A stretch of 46,583 bases of DNA from Saprospiraceae bacterium (GTDB taxonomy: Bacteria; Bacteroidota; Bacteroidia; Chitinophagales; Saprospiraceae), in assembly GCA_029212405.1 (NCBI GenBank), contig JARGNR010000050.1, forward strand, positions 1 to 46,583, read 5' to 3'. A program made the position numbers and the translations under genes. Shown here in pieces: positions 27,100-35,720 of the stretch. The first letter of the stretch is position 1, and each line of letters starts with the position of its first letter. Under the pieces are notes generated by a model. It saw only the letters and a program-made list of their open reading frames with translations, ran no database searches and was not told the DNA's origin.

Positions 27100-27855
27100 C
27101 TAACTTGTTGACTTCAACATTGGGATGTATTTTTTTGCATCTCTAGCTTCTGCTGATTGCGGGTAATCATCAGCAATTCTCTGATAGTTATTAAGCGCTT
27201 CAGCGTTATTTCCTTGCTTCATATTCAATACACCTAATTTATTTAGATAGTATGGAGTAAGAAATTCATTATCACTATTGGCCGCCTTCTTATAAAATGA
27301 CAATGCTTGATCCAAGTTGCCTAGTTCAGCATGCGCATCTCCCATTGACCCATTTTTTGTAATAGGTGTAATGTCATCATTCGCTGAATAATCATTCAAA
27401 TAATCTATTGCAGCTTCAAATTGACCTAAATTCAAATATGATATTCCAGCATAATAATTAGCCAAGTTTGAGGCTTTTGTTCCGCTGTAATTGTCGATAA
27501 TGTCTAAGAATCCTTCCATTCCTTCTCCTGGATTGGTCAATGCCAATGCAAAAGAATCTTGCTTAAATTGAAACTCTGCTTTATACATAGACTCCATTCC
27601 TGCTTTTTCTCTTGGAGCAATGTATGCATATTTATATGCAAGATATCCACCAATCAATAAAAGTAGTACCGCTAGACCTCCAATGATAAGATTTTGGTTT
27701 TTCTCAAAGAAATCTTGAGCTTGTTCTTTTACTTCTACAATGTCTACCAATGTATCGTCACCATCATTCTCTTGATTCTGGTTGTCTGCATTCGGATTTC
27801 CTCTGTATCCAGCTTGTTGACCTTTTGGTCTTATATATTGCTTGTTCTTTGCCAT
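27100..27855 (-). CDS. YfgM-like TPR membrane protein
   Basis: Predicted 251-aa protein with a cytoplasmic polar N-terminus rich in Asn/Gln/Gly (about residues 1-50), one membrane helix at about 56-76 (LIIGGLAVLLLLIGGYLAY) and a periplasmic TPR domain (YYAGISYLNLGQFEAAIDYL, AHAELGNLDQALSFYKKAA, LGVLNMKQGNNAEALNNYQR). This layout is that of YfgM, an accessory of the SecYEG translocon that shields newly exported proteins, and of common Bacteroidota tetratricopeptide proteins. ATG 27855 is the only start giving the whole N-terminus. Promoter box upstream, strong terminator downstream, so a single-gene transcript. Confidence 0.75.
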   Translation of the reverse strand: MAKNKQYIRPKGQQAGYRGNPNADNQNQENDGDDTLVDIVEVKEQAQDFFEKNQNLIIGGLAVLLLLIGGYLAYKYAYIAPREKAGMESMYKAEFQFKQDSFALALTNPGEGMEGFLDIIDNYSGTKASNLANYYAGISYLNLGQFEAAIDYLNDYSANDDITPITKNGSMGDAHAELGNLDQALSFYKKAANSDNEFLTPYYLNKLGVLNMKQGNNAEALNNYQRIADDYPQSAEARDAKKYIPMLKSTS

Positions 27856-27878
27856 CGTATGTTTTTCAAAAATTTGTG

Positions 27879-27886
27879 CAAAAATA
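27879..27886 (-). promoter_or_regulatory. -7 box of the YfgM-like gene
   Basis: TATTTTTG on the minus strand matches TAnnTTTG and lies 23 nt before the ATG at 27855. I see no good -33 TTTG. Confidence 0.4.
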
Positions 27887-28094
27887 CATATTTCCTTTAT
27901 TTCTGCATGTTTTTAACACATAAGTTTCCAATAGAATTTTAATAACATTTCAATTCTCCCAGCAAAACGCTATAATTCGTTGATTTTGTGCATCTAACAA
28001 ATTCTAACAAAAAAATTCATAGCGATAAAAAATATATGTTTATTCATGATTTACAGTGATTAAGCACATAATTTTAGTTGATTCCTAAGATTCT

Positions 28095-31000
28095 TTACTC
28101 TTTTGTATCCAATATTATGATGTCCAACGCTTTTTGACGAATCATATCATTCAGTTTTGGCAACATGGTCGTTTTTACAGAATTCCAATCGTTTAATTCG
28201 TCATCAATGAGTGAATTCAGCTCGTTCCTTACCGCAATTGCACCTGCAGTTGGAGGAAAATCATTTGTACCCATTTGAGTCAAACTATTTAGATGTGCCA
28301 ACTTATTGGTTAATCGGATAGGGAAATTTAAGGGATCCTGCCCTGATCTATTTTTAGTTTGATACAGCGCTTCTTCAATTTTTGTCATTAACGAATCAAC
28401 TTCTGTTCCATATTCGTTGACCTCTTCATCATCCACTTTATCCAAATAAGCCTTCATCTGCCCCCTCAATGAACGAATGTCAATAATCGCCTGGTGTGCT
28501 TCATTTAATTTATCATTAATGCTCTTTACAAATTCAAACTGTGCATTGATATCTTCAATGGTTCCTTCTGAATTTGGTCGTCGCATCACATTAAACGATT
28601 GTTCCATAGTGTCTCCATTTATATTCAACGCAACTCTATATGTTCCAGGTTTTGCCTTTGGTCCGTTCAAGCTCCCCCACCAAAGTATCATTCCTTTTAC
28701 ATTTTTAGCTGGCGGGTAACTCAGATTCCATGAGTGCATATTTCCTCCTTGTTTTACTTCCAATTTGTCTCTTTTTTCTTTGGAGTGAGTTGAATACGTC
28801 TTAATTGTATCATTTTCAGCATTGATGTAAGAAATTGAAATGGTATCTTTTTCCTTATCGTATTCATGCAAATAAAAGTGAGTCATGACTCCGCCTGGAT
28901 GATTTTTCCCTGCACCTTTTGGGTTCTTGACTTGAAATCCGCCCATTCTCCATGCATCCATCGGCTGAAATAAATGATGTTGTTCTTTCTTGGTTATACT
29001 CGCATATTGATGCATCACCGTCAAATCATCTATCAACCATATACCTCTTCCTTGTGTGGAAGCAATCAAATTATTTTGCTTAATCGTCAAGTCCGTGATT
29101 GGAACTATCGGTAAATTCAATTGAAAAGATGTCCAATTTGCTCCATCATCCATAGATATATACATTCCTGATTCTGTGCCTGCATATAAAAACCCTTGCT
29201 TTTCAGGATCTGCTCTCAGTACTCTTGTAAAATGTTCTGAAGGAATACCATTTGTAATCTTTTTCCATGTCTTCCCAAAATCCCTTGTCACAAATAAATA
29301 GGGAAGATAATCACCTGCTTTGTACAAGGTACCTGCCACATAACATGTTGCTTCATCAAAAGGACTAGGTTCAATACTATTAATCATTAAATATTTTGGC
29401 ATTTTCGAACTCGTAACATCGGTCCAATTTGTTCCTCCATCTTGTGTTACATGGATTCTTCCATCATCAGAACCTACCCAGATCAAACCCTCTTTTAACG
29501 ACGATTCTTGCGCCGCAAAAATAGTGGCATAGTATTCTACACTCGTATTGTCCTGAGTTATGGGGCCACCACTTGATTTCAACTTTTCTGGCTCGCTTCT
29601 CGTAAGGTCCGGTGAGATTATCTCCCAAGTTTGCCCTTCATCAGTTGAGACATGCAAGTGTTGTGAAGCAGTATACAACTTATCAGGATTGTGCTTCGAA
29701 AAGAAAATTGGGAAATTCCATTGAAAACGATACTTCATATCTTCTGCACCATGTCCCATAGGATTATCTGGCCATACATTCACCGCTCTGACTGATCCAG
29801 TTCGATGGTTTAATCGTGTCAAGAATCCATCGTAACTCCCTCCATACACAATATCATTATCTTTCGGATCTACTGCAATATGTGCCGACTCGCCACCAGC
29901 AGTTCGTTCCCAATCATCTTCACCTATGGATCCGCCAGTCGTTCTATGTGCTATTCTCAAGGTAGAATTATCTTGTTGTGCTACCAAAATCCTATACGGA
30001 AAATGATCATCTGTTGTAACTCTATAAAATTGTGAAGTGGGCTGATTGTGATAAGTGCTCCAGGTCTCTCCACCATCATATGTTACTTGTGCTCCCCCAT
30101 CATCTCCAATAATCATTCGTTTTGGGTTTTCTGGAGCTATCCACAAATCATGGTGATCTCCATGAGGAGCATTGTATGTCTTAAAGGTTTTACCCCCATC
30201 CACTGATTTGTGATACCTCACATTAAGCACATACACAACATCTATATCTTCTGTATCCGCATACACTCTTGTGTAATACCATGCGCGCTGTCTTAATGCT
30301 CTTTTACTATTTACTTTTGTCCATTTTTTACCTCCGTCGTCAGATCGATACAATCCTCCATCCTTGTTTTCAATCATGGCAAAAATTCGATCTCCATCTA
30401 TGGGAGAAACGGCTACTCCAGAAATTCCCCAAACTCCTTTTGGCAACCCTTCTGCATCTGAAATATTGGTCCAAGTTTCTCCTTGATCTGTACTTTTCCA
30501 CAAGGCAGACCCATCGCCTCCACTAGATAATGAATAGGGCGTTCGTCTTATGTTCCAAGTTGTCGCATACATAATGCGATGATTGGTAGGGTCGATGATC
30601 AAATCCACTGCTCCTGCATCCGCATTGGAAAAAAGTACCTTCTTCCAAGTCTTCCCTCCGTCCATTGATTTGTACACGCCTCGATCTTCTGTTGGTTTGA
30701 ATAAATCTCCCATGACTGCTGCAAAAACAATATCTGGGTTGTTAGGGTTAATCCGGATTCGAGCAATGTGCCTCGATGTCTTTAGGCCCATTTCAGTCCA
30801 TGATTTACCACCATTGACTGACTTCCATACCCCATATCCAAATGAAACATTTCCTCTTACCGTTTTTTCACCTCCTCCGACGTAAATCACATTTTTATCT
30901 GAAGGCGCTACCGCTATACTTCCAATTGATCCTCCAAAAAAACCGTCTGATATATTTTCCCAAGCTCTTCCTCCATCTTCTGTCTTCCAAATTCCTCCTC

Positions 31001-31199
31001 CAGTTGAACCAAAATAAAATAGATTCGGCATGTTTGGCACTCCTGTAACAGCACATGATCGCCCTCCTCTAAATGGACCAATATTTCTCCATTCTAAAGA
31101 ACCATATACTTCATCACTTTTAGAAGAAGATTGTGCATAAACTTGAATATCTGTAAGCATGAGAATGCTCAGAAAAACGAATAAAATAGAATTTTTCAT
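28095..31199 (-). CDS. Secreted VPS10/BNR-repeat beta-propeller protein
   Basis: Predicted 1034-aa exported protein. Signal peptide 1-22 (FVFLSILMLTDIQVYAQ). From about residue 30 to 720 there are many sialidase-type Asp-box/BNR repeats: WKTEDGGRAWENIS, WKSVNGGKSWTEMG, YKSMDGGKTWKKVL, WKSTDQGETWTNIS, YRSDDGGKKWTKVN. These form one or two large beta-propellers like the VPS10/sortilin group, a family very common in Bacteroidota and often annotated as glycosyl hydrolase although catalytic residues are not identifiable. Residues about 740-880 look like a beta-sandwich (PGTYRVALNINGD), and the C-terminal 150 residues are helical (LNEAHQAIIDIRSLRGQMK). Probably periplasmic or extracellular; substrate or partner unknown. 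A single-gene transcript by position. Confidence 0.85.
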   Translation of the reverse strand: MKNSILFVFLSILMLTDIQVYAQSSSKSDEVYGSLEWRNIGPFRGGRSCAVTGVPNMPNLFYFGSTGGGIWKTEDGGRAWENISDGFFGGSIGSIAVAPSDKNVIYVGGGEKTVRGNVSFGYGVWKSVNGGKSWTEMGLKTSRHIARIRINPNNPDIVFAAVMGDLFKPTEDRGVYKSMDGGKTWKKVLFSNADAGAVDLIIDPTNHRIMYATTWNIRRTPYSLSSGGDGSALWKSTDQGETWTNISDAEGLPKGVWGISGVAVSPIDGDRIFAMIENKDGGLYRSDDGGKKWTKVNSKRALRQRAWYYTRVYADTEDIDVVYVLNVRYHKSVDGGKTFKTYNAPHGDHHDLWIAPENPKRMIIGDDGGAQVTYDGGETWSTYHNQPTSQFYRVTTDDHFPYRILVAQQDNSTLRIAHRTTGGSIGEDDWERTAGGESAHIAVDPKDNDIVYGGSYDGFLTRLNHRTGSVRAVNVWPDNPMGHGAEDMKYRFQWNFPIFFSKHNPDKLYTASQHLHVSTDEGQTWEIISPDLTRSEPEKLKSSGGPITQDNTSVEYYATIFAAQESSLKEGLIWVGSDDGRIHVTQDGGTNWTDVTSSKMPKYLMINSIEPSPFDEATCYVAGTLYKAGDYLPYLFVTRDFGKTWKKITNGIPSEHFTRVLRADPEKQGFLYAGTESGMYISMDDGANWTSFQLNLPIVPITDLTIKQNNLIASTQGRGIWLIDDLTVMHQYASITKKEQHHLFQPMDAWRMGGFQVKNPKGAGKNHPGGVMTHFYLHEYDKEKDTISISYINAENDTIKTYSTHSKEKRDKLEVKQGGNMHSWNLSYPPAKNVKGMILWWGSLNGPKAKPGTYRVALNINGDTMEQSFNVMRRPNSEGTIEDINAQFEFVKSINDKLNEAHQAIIDIRSLRGQMKAYLDKVDDEEVNEYGTEVDSLMTKIEEALYQTKNRSGQDPLNFPIRLTNKLAHLNSLTQMGTNDFPPTAGAIAVRNELNSLIDDELNDWNSVKTTMLPKLNDMIRQKALDIIILDTKE

Positions 31200-31606
31200 T
31201 AAGAAGTTTTGATTGATAAATAATAAGCGAGCTGTCCAAAATCAAGGGTGTATTCATCAAAATGTTTCAATACAATTATTGCAACATGAAGTGATTTATA
31301 TTGAAGTAATTTAAACACGTTTGTTAAGATATTTTGGATTTGCTTGGTTTTCAAATTAAAACGTTTTTCAAGAAACTTAGACAAAGCTAAGTGACGAATA
31401 AAATGTGATAAGTTGAGAATCAATGAAATGCAACGAATTAACATTATGTTATTAAATCACTTCTTTCAACCCTAAATATATAAATAATTATTTACGCCAT
31501 TCAATTGTTTGTTTTGGAGTCAAGAAAGCACTTCATTACACGAATAAAACACACTTTTCTTCCAATAAAATATTTAAGTCACCTCCTGAATCAGTATCTT
31601 GTTCAC
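31200..31606. other. Intergenic region between divergent genes
   Basis: About 400 bp between the BNR gene (minus) and the LuxR-type gene (plus). It should hold both promoters, but no TAnnTTTG box with good spacing is convincing. It contains a half-site-like TCACCT at 31579-31584. A weak open frame on the minus strand is judged non-coding. Nothing else seen. Confidence 0.5.
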
Positions 31607-32047
31607 ATGAAACAGATAGTAATTCGTTTTGGACTATTGGCTGCATGTCTTTTAATATTGATGCAATTGGGTCAATATTCCATGGTTGTTCGGAGTTTTT
31701 CAGATGAACTATTTTTCACCTTATTTGCCATCTTATTTCTAAGTTTTGGCTATATCGCCAGTCGTTATATTCCATCCTCAAACGCCCATTCCATACCTAA
31801 TGAAGAACTTGTTCCCACTATAGAATCCATTAACCATGCAAAAATTGATGAACTTAATATTAGTAAAAGAGAATACCAGGTATTGGAGTTGATCTGTCAA
31901 GGTTGTTCCAATCAAGAAATATCTTCGACGCTCTATATTTCAGAAAGTACTGTAAAATCACATGTATCCAATCTATTGAGCAAATTAGACGTAAAAAGAA
32001 GGACACAGGCCATAAAAGTTGCGAAGGATTTACAACTCATTCAATGA
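31607..32047 (+). CDS. Membrane-anchored LuxR-type transcription regulator
   Basis: Predicted 146-aa protein. Two membrane helices at about 5-20 (IVIRFGLLAACLLILM) and 35-52 (ELFFTLFAILFLSFGYIA), a linker, then a LuxR-type helix-turn-helix at about 83-145 (ISKREYQVLELICQG, SESTVKSHVSNLLSKLDVKR). No receiver domain. I choose ATG 31607, as the 34 residues read upstream from TTG-like starts are not protein-like. The gene is followed 120 nt later by a DUF4199 membrane protein; a regulator of this shape next to DUF4199 is a recurring Bacteroidota pair. I infer that the two proteins interact in the membrane and that the regulator acts on the palindromes at 32062-32110. Confidence 0.8.
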   Translation: MKQIVIRFGLLAACLLILMQLGQYSMVVRSFSDELFFTLFAILFLSFGYIASRYIPSSNAHSIPNEELVPTIESINHAKIDELNISKREYQVLELICQGCSNQEISSTLYISESTVKSHVSNLLSKLDVKRRTQAIKVAKDLQLIQ

Positions 32048-32061
32048 ATCAACAACGAGTA

Positions 32062-32110
32062 CTACTTAAGTAGGAATCTTCGAAATTCATGCAAAATGGT
32101 ACTAAAGTAC
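32062..32110 (+). promoter_or_regulatory. Paired 10-bp palindromes upstream of the DUF4199 gene
   Basis: TACTTAAGTA (32063-32072, within CTACTTAAGTAG) and TACTAAAGTA (32100-32109, within GTACTAAAGTAC) are near-identical palindromes 37 bp apart. A -7-like TACTTTAG lies at 32136-32143, 25 nt before the ATG at 32168. Position and repetition make them operator candidates for the LuxR-type regulator just upstream. Confidence 0.5.
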
Positions 32111-32167
32111 GATAGAAAAATGAGCTCAATTCTCTTACTTTAGGCATCATTAATAAAAAATAAAACT

Positions 32168-32689
32168 ATGAATTCAATTGTACTACGAAACGGTATTTGG
32201 GCTTCTATCTTTCTTATTGGTATAGGGGCAATTCCTCTTATCTTTTTAGGATTACCGGGCCCAGATGATTTCAAAAGAGGAGAAGTCATTGGTTATACTT
32301 CTATCCTACTCAGTATGATCTTTATAGTCATCGGAATGAAACAGCTTAAGTTGAATAATGGTGGAGTGCTGAGTTATTGGAATGCTGTAAAGACAGGCAT
32401 ACTTATCACGCTTTTTCCAGCTGTTGCTTTTGGATTATACAACCTACTCTATACTTATGTCATAGATCCTGATTTTCTGACAAAATATGCAGATTATTCA
32501 TTGGCAAGTAGAGGTGCAGGTAAAACTGGAGAAGAGTTGGAAATGATAAAACAAGCGGTTCTTGAAGAACAAAAGATGTTTGAAAGCCCAGTGATTCAGT
32601 TTGTACTCATGTTTTTGACCGTCTTTATTATAGGCGCAGTGGTTTCTCTAATTTCTGCCTTTTTTGTCAAGAATAAAGAAGTAGTGTGA
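32168..32689 (+). CDS. DUF4199 membrane protein
   Basis: Predicted 173-aa inner-membrane protein with four helices at about 8-28, 43-58, 74-97 and 143-166, matching the DUF4199 family in length and layout, including the large loop between helices three and four rich in Glu/Lys (ELEMIKQAVLEEQKMFESP). The helix-one segment NGIWASIFLIGIGAIPLIFL and the GYTSILLSMIFIVIGMKQ strand are typical. Function of DUF4199 is unknown; its steady association with membrane LuxR-type regulators suggests a regulatory partner or target. Two palindromes precede it. Confidence 0.8.
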   Translation: MNSIVLRNGIWASIFLIGIGAIPLIFLGLPGPDDFKRGEVIGYTSILLSMIFIVIGMKQLKLNNGGVLSYWNAVKTGILITLFPAVAFGLYNLLYTYVIDPDFLTKYADYSLASRGAGKTGEELEMIKQAVLEEQKMFESPVIQFVLMFLTVFIIGAVVSLISAFFVKNKEVV

Positions 32690-32785
32690 CATATTCAAAG
32701 ACTTTTGCAAGATCCAACAGGAATGTACCAACAATTTCATTTTGACAGTGCAATTTGTCTGATTATTGATCTAACCTAAGATTCT

Positions 32786-32793
32786 TATCTTTG
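32786..32793 (+). promoter_or_regulatory. -7 box of rlmF
   Basis: TATCTTTG matches TAnnTTTG and lies 30 nt before ATG 32824; a TTG at 32766-32768 gives a 17-bp spacing to a possible -33 element. The box overlaps the in-frame TTG at 32791 and so argues against using that codon as start. Confidence 0.5.
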
Positions 32794-32823
32794 GTGTTTG
32801 ATCTATTCAATCAAGTGCAACAA

Positions 32824-33720
32824 ATGTCCAAGCAAAAAAGCAAAGTCAAATCAAATCTACATCCCAGGAATATTCACAGAAATGGATACAATTTTGAATT
32901 CCTTGTTGAGAAATATCCCAGCCTGGAAGGGCATTTGTTTGTCAATGAATATGATACGATTACGTTAGACTTTTCAGTGCCTTCTTCTATTCGAGCACTC
33001 AATGCGGCCCTTCTATCGGCACACTATGATATTTCAAGATGGGATATTCCAAATGGTTACCTTTGCCCACCAGTGCCTGGACGAGCGGACCATTTGCACT
33101 ACATAGCTGATTTGATTGGTTCTTCTGAAAATGATACTACGAAAAAAAGAATTTTGGATATTGGCACAGGAGCAAACGTCATCTATCCCCTTTTGGGAAA
33201 TAAAATATATGGCTGGGAGTTTTTAGCTTCTGAGGTTGATTCCAGGGCATATAAGGCAGCCAGACAAATTGTTGAATTGAATGGATTAAAAAAGAAGATT
33301 CAAGTTGTATTTCAAAAGGATGCGAATAAGATTTTCTTTGGCGTTGTCCGTCGTGAAGAAACATTCGATGCATGCATTTGCAACCCACCATTTCATGGAT
33401 CTCAAGAAGAAGCAGAACGAGGTTCAAAGCGAAAATGGAAAAACTTAGGCAAAAATATAAAGAAAAGCGAGTTGCAAAATTTTGGGGGTCAAAACACGGA
33501 ACTTTCTTATCCAGGAGGTGAAGTAGAATTCATCAAAAACATGATTCATGAAAGTCGAAAACTACCCCATTTATGTAAGTGGTTTACAACTTTGGTTTCC
33601 AAGCAGTCCAGTTTGAAACCCCTAGAAAAATCCTTGGCTTCAGCTCGTGTAAAAGAACTAAAAGTCATTCCAATGGGTCAAGGTCAAAAGGTGAGTAGAA
33701 TTCTAGCATGGAGGTATTAA
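32824..33720 (+). CDS. rlmF: 23S rRNA (adenine-N6)-methyltransferase RlmF
   Basis: Predicted 298-aa cytosolic enzyme that transfers a methyl group from S-adenosylmethionine to N6 of adenine 1618 (E. coli numbering) of 23S rRNA. Family signatures: the N-terminal LHPRNIHRNGY, the region VPGRADHLHYIADLI, SAM motif I DIGTGAN (about 112-118), and the N6-adenine motif NPPFH (Asn187-His191). The start at ATG 32824 gives MSKQKSKVKSNLHPRN, matching the family's N-terminus; upstream in-frame TTG 32791 lies in the promoter box. Length is about that of E. coli RlmF (308 aa). Single gene by position. Confidence 0.93.
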   Translation: MSKQKSKVKSNLHPRNIHRNGYNFEFLVEKYPSLEGHLFVNEYDTITLDFSVPSSIRALNAALLSAHYDISRWDIPNGYLCPPVPGRADHLHYIADLIGSSENDTTKKRILDIGTGANVIYPLLGNKIYGWEFLASEVDSRAYKAARQIVELNGLKKKIQVVFQKDANKIFFGVVRREETFDACICNPPFHGSQEEAERGSKRKWKNLGKNIKKSELQNFGGQNTELSYPGGEVEFIKNMIHESRKLPHLCKWFTTLVSKQSSLKPLEKSLASARVKELKVIPMGQGQKVSRILAWRY

Positions 33721-33828
33721 AGGATATTCATGAATATCTTCCCATATCCAATCTAGGGTGATTCAGGAGTTAGTTAATTTTAAAAATGAATTCTCTTTGT
33801 ATCCAACCAGCCTAAAATTTGGGTAAAG

Positions 33829-33937
33829 CCTTGGGTTCTTTTGGTTCGTTTTCTGGGCCAAGCCAAGGACTGAATGATCTTTTAAGAAATAAAAGTGATA
33901 ATGAAATTATCAAATGAAGGAATCCCGCAAATGCGGG
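33829..33937. repeat. Dispersed intergenic element, copy A
   Basis: In the 424-bp gap 33721-34144. CTTGGGTTCTTTTGGTTCGT (from 33830) is followed by CAAGCC-AAGG so that CCTTGG pairs with CCAAGG around a conserved TTCTTTTGGTTCGTTT loop; a 6-bp GC hairpin CCCGCA-AA-TGCGGG follows at 33924-33937. The same arrangement occurs at 42347-42410. The gap also contains a 16-bp palindrome GATATTCATGAATATC at 33723-33738 just after rlmF. No gene seen in the gap. Confidence 0.5.
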
Positions 33938-34080
33938 ACAGGCTACGCTAGTGAAGGGAGGATACGCCATTCACGGAGAGCGAAATAACTCGGTTAAAAA
34001 ACTTACCTCGAATTTAAAGAGAAAGCCTTAAAAATGGAGTAATATTTTCAGGTGTAAGGTCTCTAGTCTTAATGAAAATA

Positions 34081-34107
34081 GGGATATTCGGTATTACTGA
34101 AAATCCC
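34081..34107 (-). terminator. Possible terminator after the EI24-like gene
   Basis: Minus strand: GGGATTTTC (34107-34099) and GAATATCCC (34089-34081), 9-bp stem with one mismatch and a 9-nt loop, followed by TATTTTC. Weak candidate 38 nt beyond the stop at 34145. Confidence 0.35.
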
Positions 34108-34144
34108 AAAATTGATCTAATGGTCGAACGAGATAGAATTCTAC

Positions 34145-34948
34145 CTAAACAAACTCCTCCACCTCTGTTTTCGCTTTTGGAATCACATGTTCTGGAGGGT
34201 TTTCAATATGGTATTTGAATCCATAAATATTGGAGGCGATTGCTCCAAATATTGGAACTACAATAGGGCCAATAATGGGGACCATTAATCCAAGACTTGC
34301 AACTATACCTAAGGTAGTTGCTGCACCACTGTTGTAGCGAATGCAAAGATCACTTTCTTTGATATTGAGCTTTTGTTGTTCGTTGTAATTGTCAAAAAAT
34401 GCGTAGCCAATAATATAGGCATGGACAATAAAAATAAGAAATGGTAAGAGGTACTCTAAATCTGCGATCTTCAAAATAATGGTCAGCACAAATTGAATAA
34501 TTAAGCTATAGACAAAACCTCTGATCATAACCTTTATCATACGAATTTCCGCCTTGAAAAACATCCCGAAAGTTGTGGTATATTTTTCCTTGTTCAGTGC
34601 TTCCAAGGTTCTTACTGAAAAGTGGAAAATTACTACTTCCAACATAATCATCATTAGGAACTTGGAACCACCAAATATAGCGGTTTCCTTGCTGTCTTGC
34701 CTAGCATTAGTGGGGTCTCCATCAGCATTCAGAATTTCACTCGCTGGAGAAAAATAATCTACTAAATTCGTAGCAATTGTATACGTAAAAATTACAGAAA
34801 TTAGTACGGTCAATAGCACAATCCACTTATGCTCAAATATCCCTTTCCACAATTTATGTTTCTTGAAAAAATCATAGGATTCAACCATGATCTTAATGCA
34901 ACGAATGCTTTGGGGTATAAATTCTGTGAGGTTAAGTTGCTTGAACAT
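34145..34948 (-). CDS. EI24/CysZ-like membrane protein
   Basis: Predicted 267-aa inner-membrane protein with hydrophobic segments at about 43-64, 95-115, 136-158, 165-183 and a long glycine/proline-rich one at 210-245 (GLMVPIIGPIVVPIFGAIA). The order of features, in particular a GYAFFDNYNEQQ segment followed by a charged stretch with an Arg-Tyr-Asn and then the PIIGPIVVP loop, resembles the EI24 family that includes the sulfate transporter CysZ. No sulfate-assimilation genes are nearby, so a sulfate role is not claimed. ATG 34948 follows the DUF5606 gene stop by 70 nt, with an imperfect hairpin between, and both may be co-transcribed. Confidence 0.5.
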   Translation of the reverse strand: MFKQLNLTEFIPQSIRCIKIMVESYDFFKKHKLWKGIFEHKWIVLLTVLISVIFTYTIATNLVDYFSPASEILNADGDPTNARQDSKETAIFGGSKFLMMIMLEVVIFHFSVRTLEALNKEKYTTTFGMFFKAEIRMIKVMIRGFVYSLIIQFVLTIILKIADLEYLLPFLIFIVHAYIIGYAFFDNYNEQQKLNIKESDLCIRYNSGAATTLGIVASLGLMVPIIGPIVVPIFGAIASNIYGFKYHIENPPEHVIPKAKTEVEEFV

Positions 34949-34968
34949 ACCTTAAATTTAAGAAATCT

Positions 34969-35000
34969 CAGTGGATAAAAAAATAAACAATCGTCCACTG
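34969..35000. other. Short inverted repeat between DUF5606 and EI24-like genes
   Basis: CAGTGGA (34969-34975) and TCCACTG (34994-35000), perfect 7-bp arms around an 18-nt AT-rich loop. No T run follows on the minus strand, so a terminator role is doubtful. Confidence 0.4.
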
Positions 35001-35018
35001 TTTATGTGAAGTGGGATT

Positions 35019-35432
35019 TTATTCTTCCTCGTCGCTGGCAGGAGGAGCTGTCAAATATCCTTTTTCATTAAGGGTATTGAACCATTTAATCACCTTTTTC
35101 ATGTCACTGATGTATACTCTATCTTCATCATAGTCAGGAACAATGCTAGAAAAGTAATCTTCAATTTCATCTTTTTTACAATTAGGTGCCACGGGCGGAT
35201 TTTCATCCACTTGGTCCAACATTCTTTCGAAAATAGTACTCAATTCAATCGTGTCGGACATGGTGTAGATGGCTACCGTTTCCATTGGAGTAAATTGGTG
35301 CTTTCGAGTAGAGCAAAAGATGGTCCGTGCAGAATCATCTAGTCCAGTAACCAATAATCCATTATTACGTGAATTGACCAATTTGTATAATCCAGGCATT
35401 CCACTTACCGCTAATATATCTTTAAGATTCAT
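35019..35432 (-). CDS. DUF5606 protein
   Basis: Predicted 137-aa cytosolic protein matching the Bacteroidota DUF5606 family: it begins MNLKDILAVSGMPGLYKLVN, continues with strands GLLVTGLDDSART and the conserved VAIYT, and has a charged helical C-terminal part (DMKKVIKWFNTLNEKGYL) ending in an acidic DEEE tail. The N-terminal segment has been likened to an SH3-like fold; no activity is known. A TATATTTG box on the minus strand at 35652-35659 could drive it with a 220-nt leader. Confidence 0.8.
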   Translation of the reverse strand: MNLKDILAVSGMPGLYKLVNSRNNGLLVTGLDDSARTIFCSTRKHQFTPMETVAIYTMSDTIELSTIFERMLDQVDENPPVAPNCKKDEIEDYFSSIVPDYDEDRVYISDMKKVIKWFNTLNEKGYLTAPPASDEEE

Positions 35433-35651
35433 TGTTGTTTTTTATTTCTACTATTTTAAGAATAGATTTGAATACCATGGTGTTTATTCTATGCTTACCC
35501 TTACAATCCAATTCAGTTATTTCTCACAAAACCTTTAACTAAGCTTTTTAAAAATAACGAAATTGATCTTCAAATAGGGAAAAATCAATTTGATAATGGC
35601 ATTTAAATCACTTCAATGCTTTTAAAACGCAAGAAATTGTCTAAAGCGGCG

Positions 35652-35659
35652 CAAATATA
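35652..35659 (-). promoter_or_regulatory. Possible -7 box for the DUF5606 gene
   Basis: TATATTTG on the minus strand in the 288-bp gap between dnaE and the DUF5606 gene. Good match to TAnnTTTG but no -33 element and a leader of about 220 nt, so only tentative. No terminator for dnaE is evident in this gap. Confidence 0.25.
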
Positions 35660-35720
35660 CAATTCCAAGTGAATTTTTTGCATTATAAAAACAGAACTGG
35701 ATCATGTAAAGTTTGTAGGA

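Noticed and set aside
31199-31444. 81-codon minus-strand frame with an ATG between the BNR gene and the LuxR-type gene
   Set aside because: Composition is that of translated AT-rich DNA (Leu/Ile/Phe/Lys-rich, no domain), and it would cover the expected BNR promoter region. No supporting motif.
31579-31584. TCACCT half-site upstream of the LuxR-type gene as a third copy of the shared operator
   Set aside because: Only one half is present; the second arm and the 23-bp spacing to a -7 box are missing.
34145-34948. Sulfate transporter cysZ
   Set aside because: The fold resembles EI24/CysZ but no sulfur-assimilation context and the match is only by hydrophobic layout, so no symbol given.
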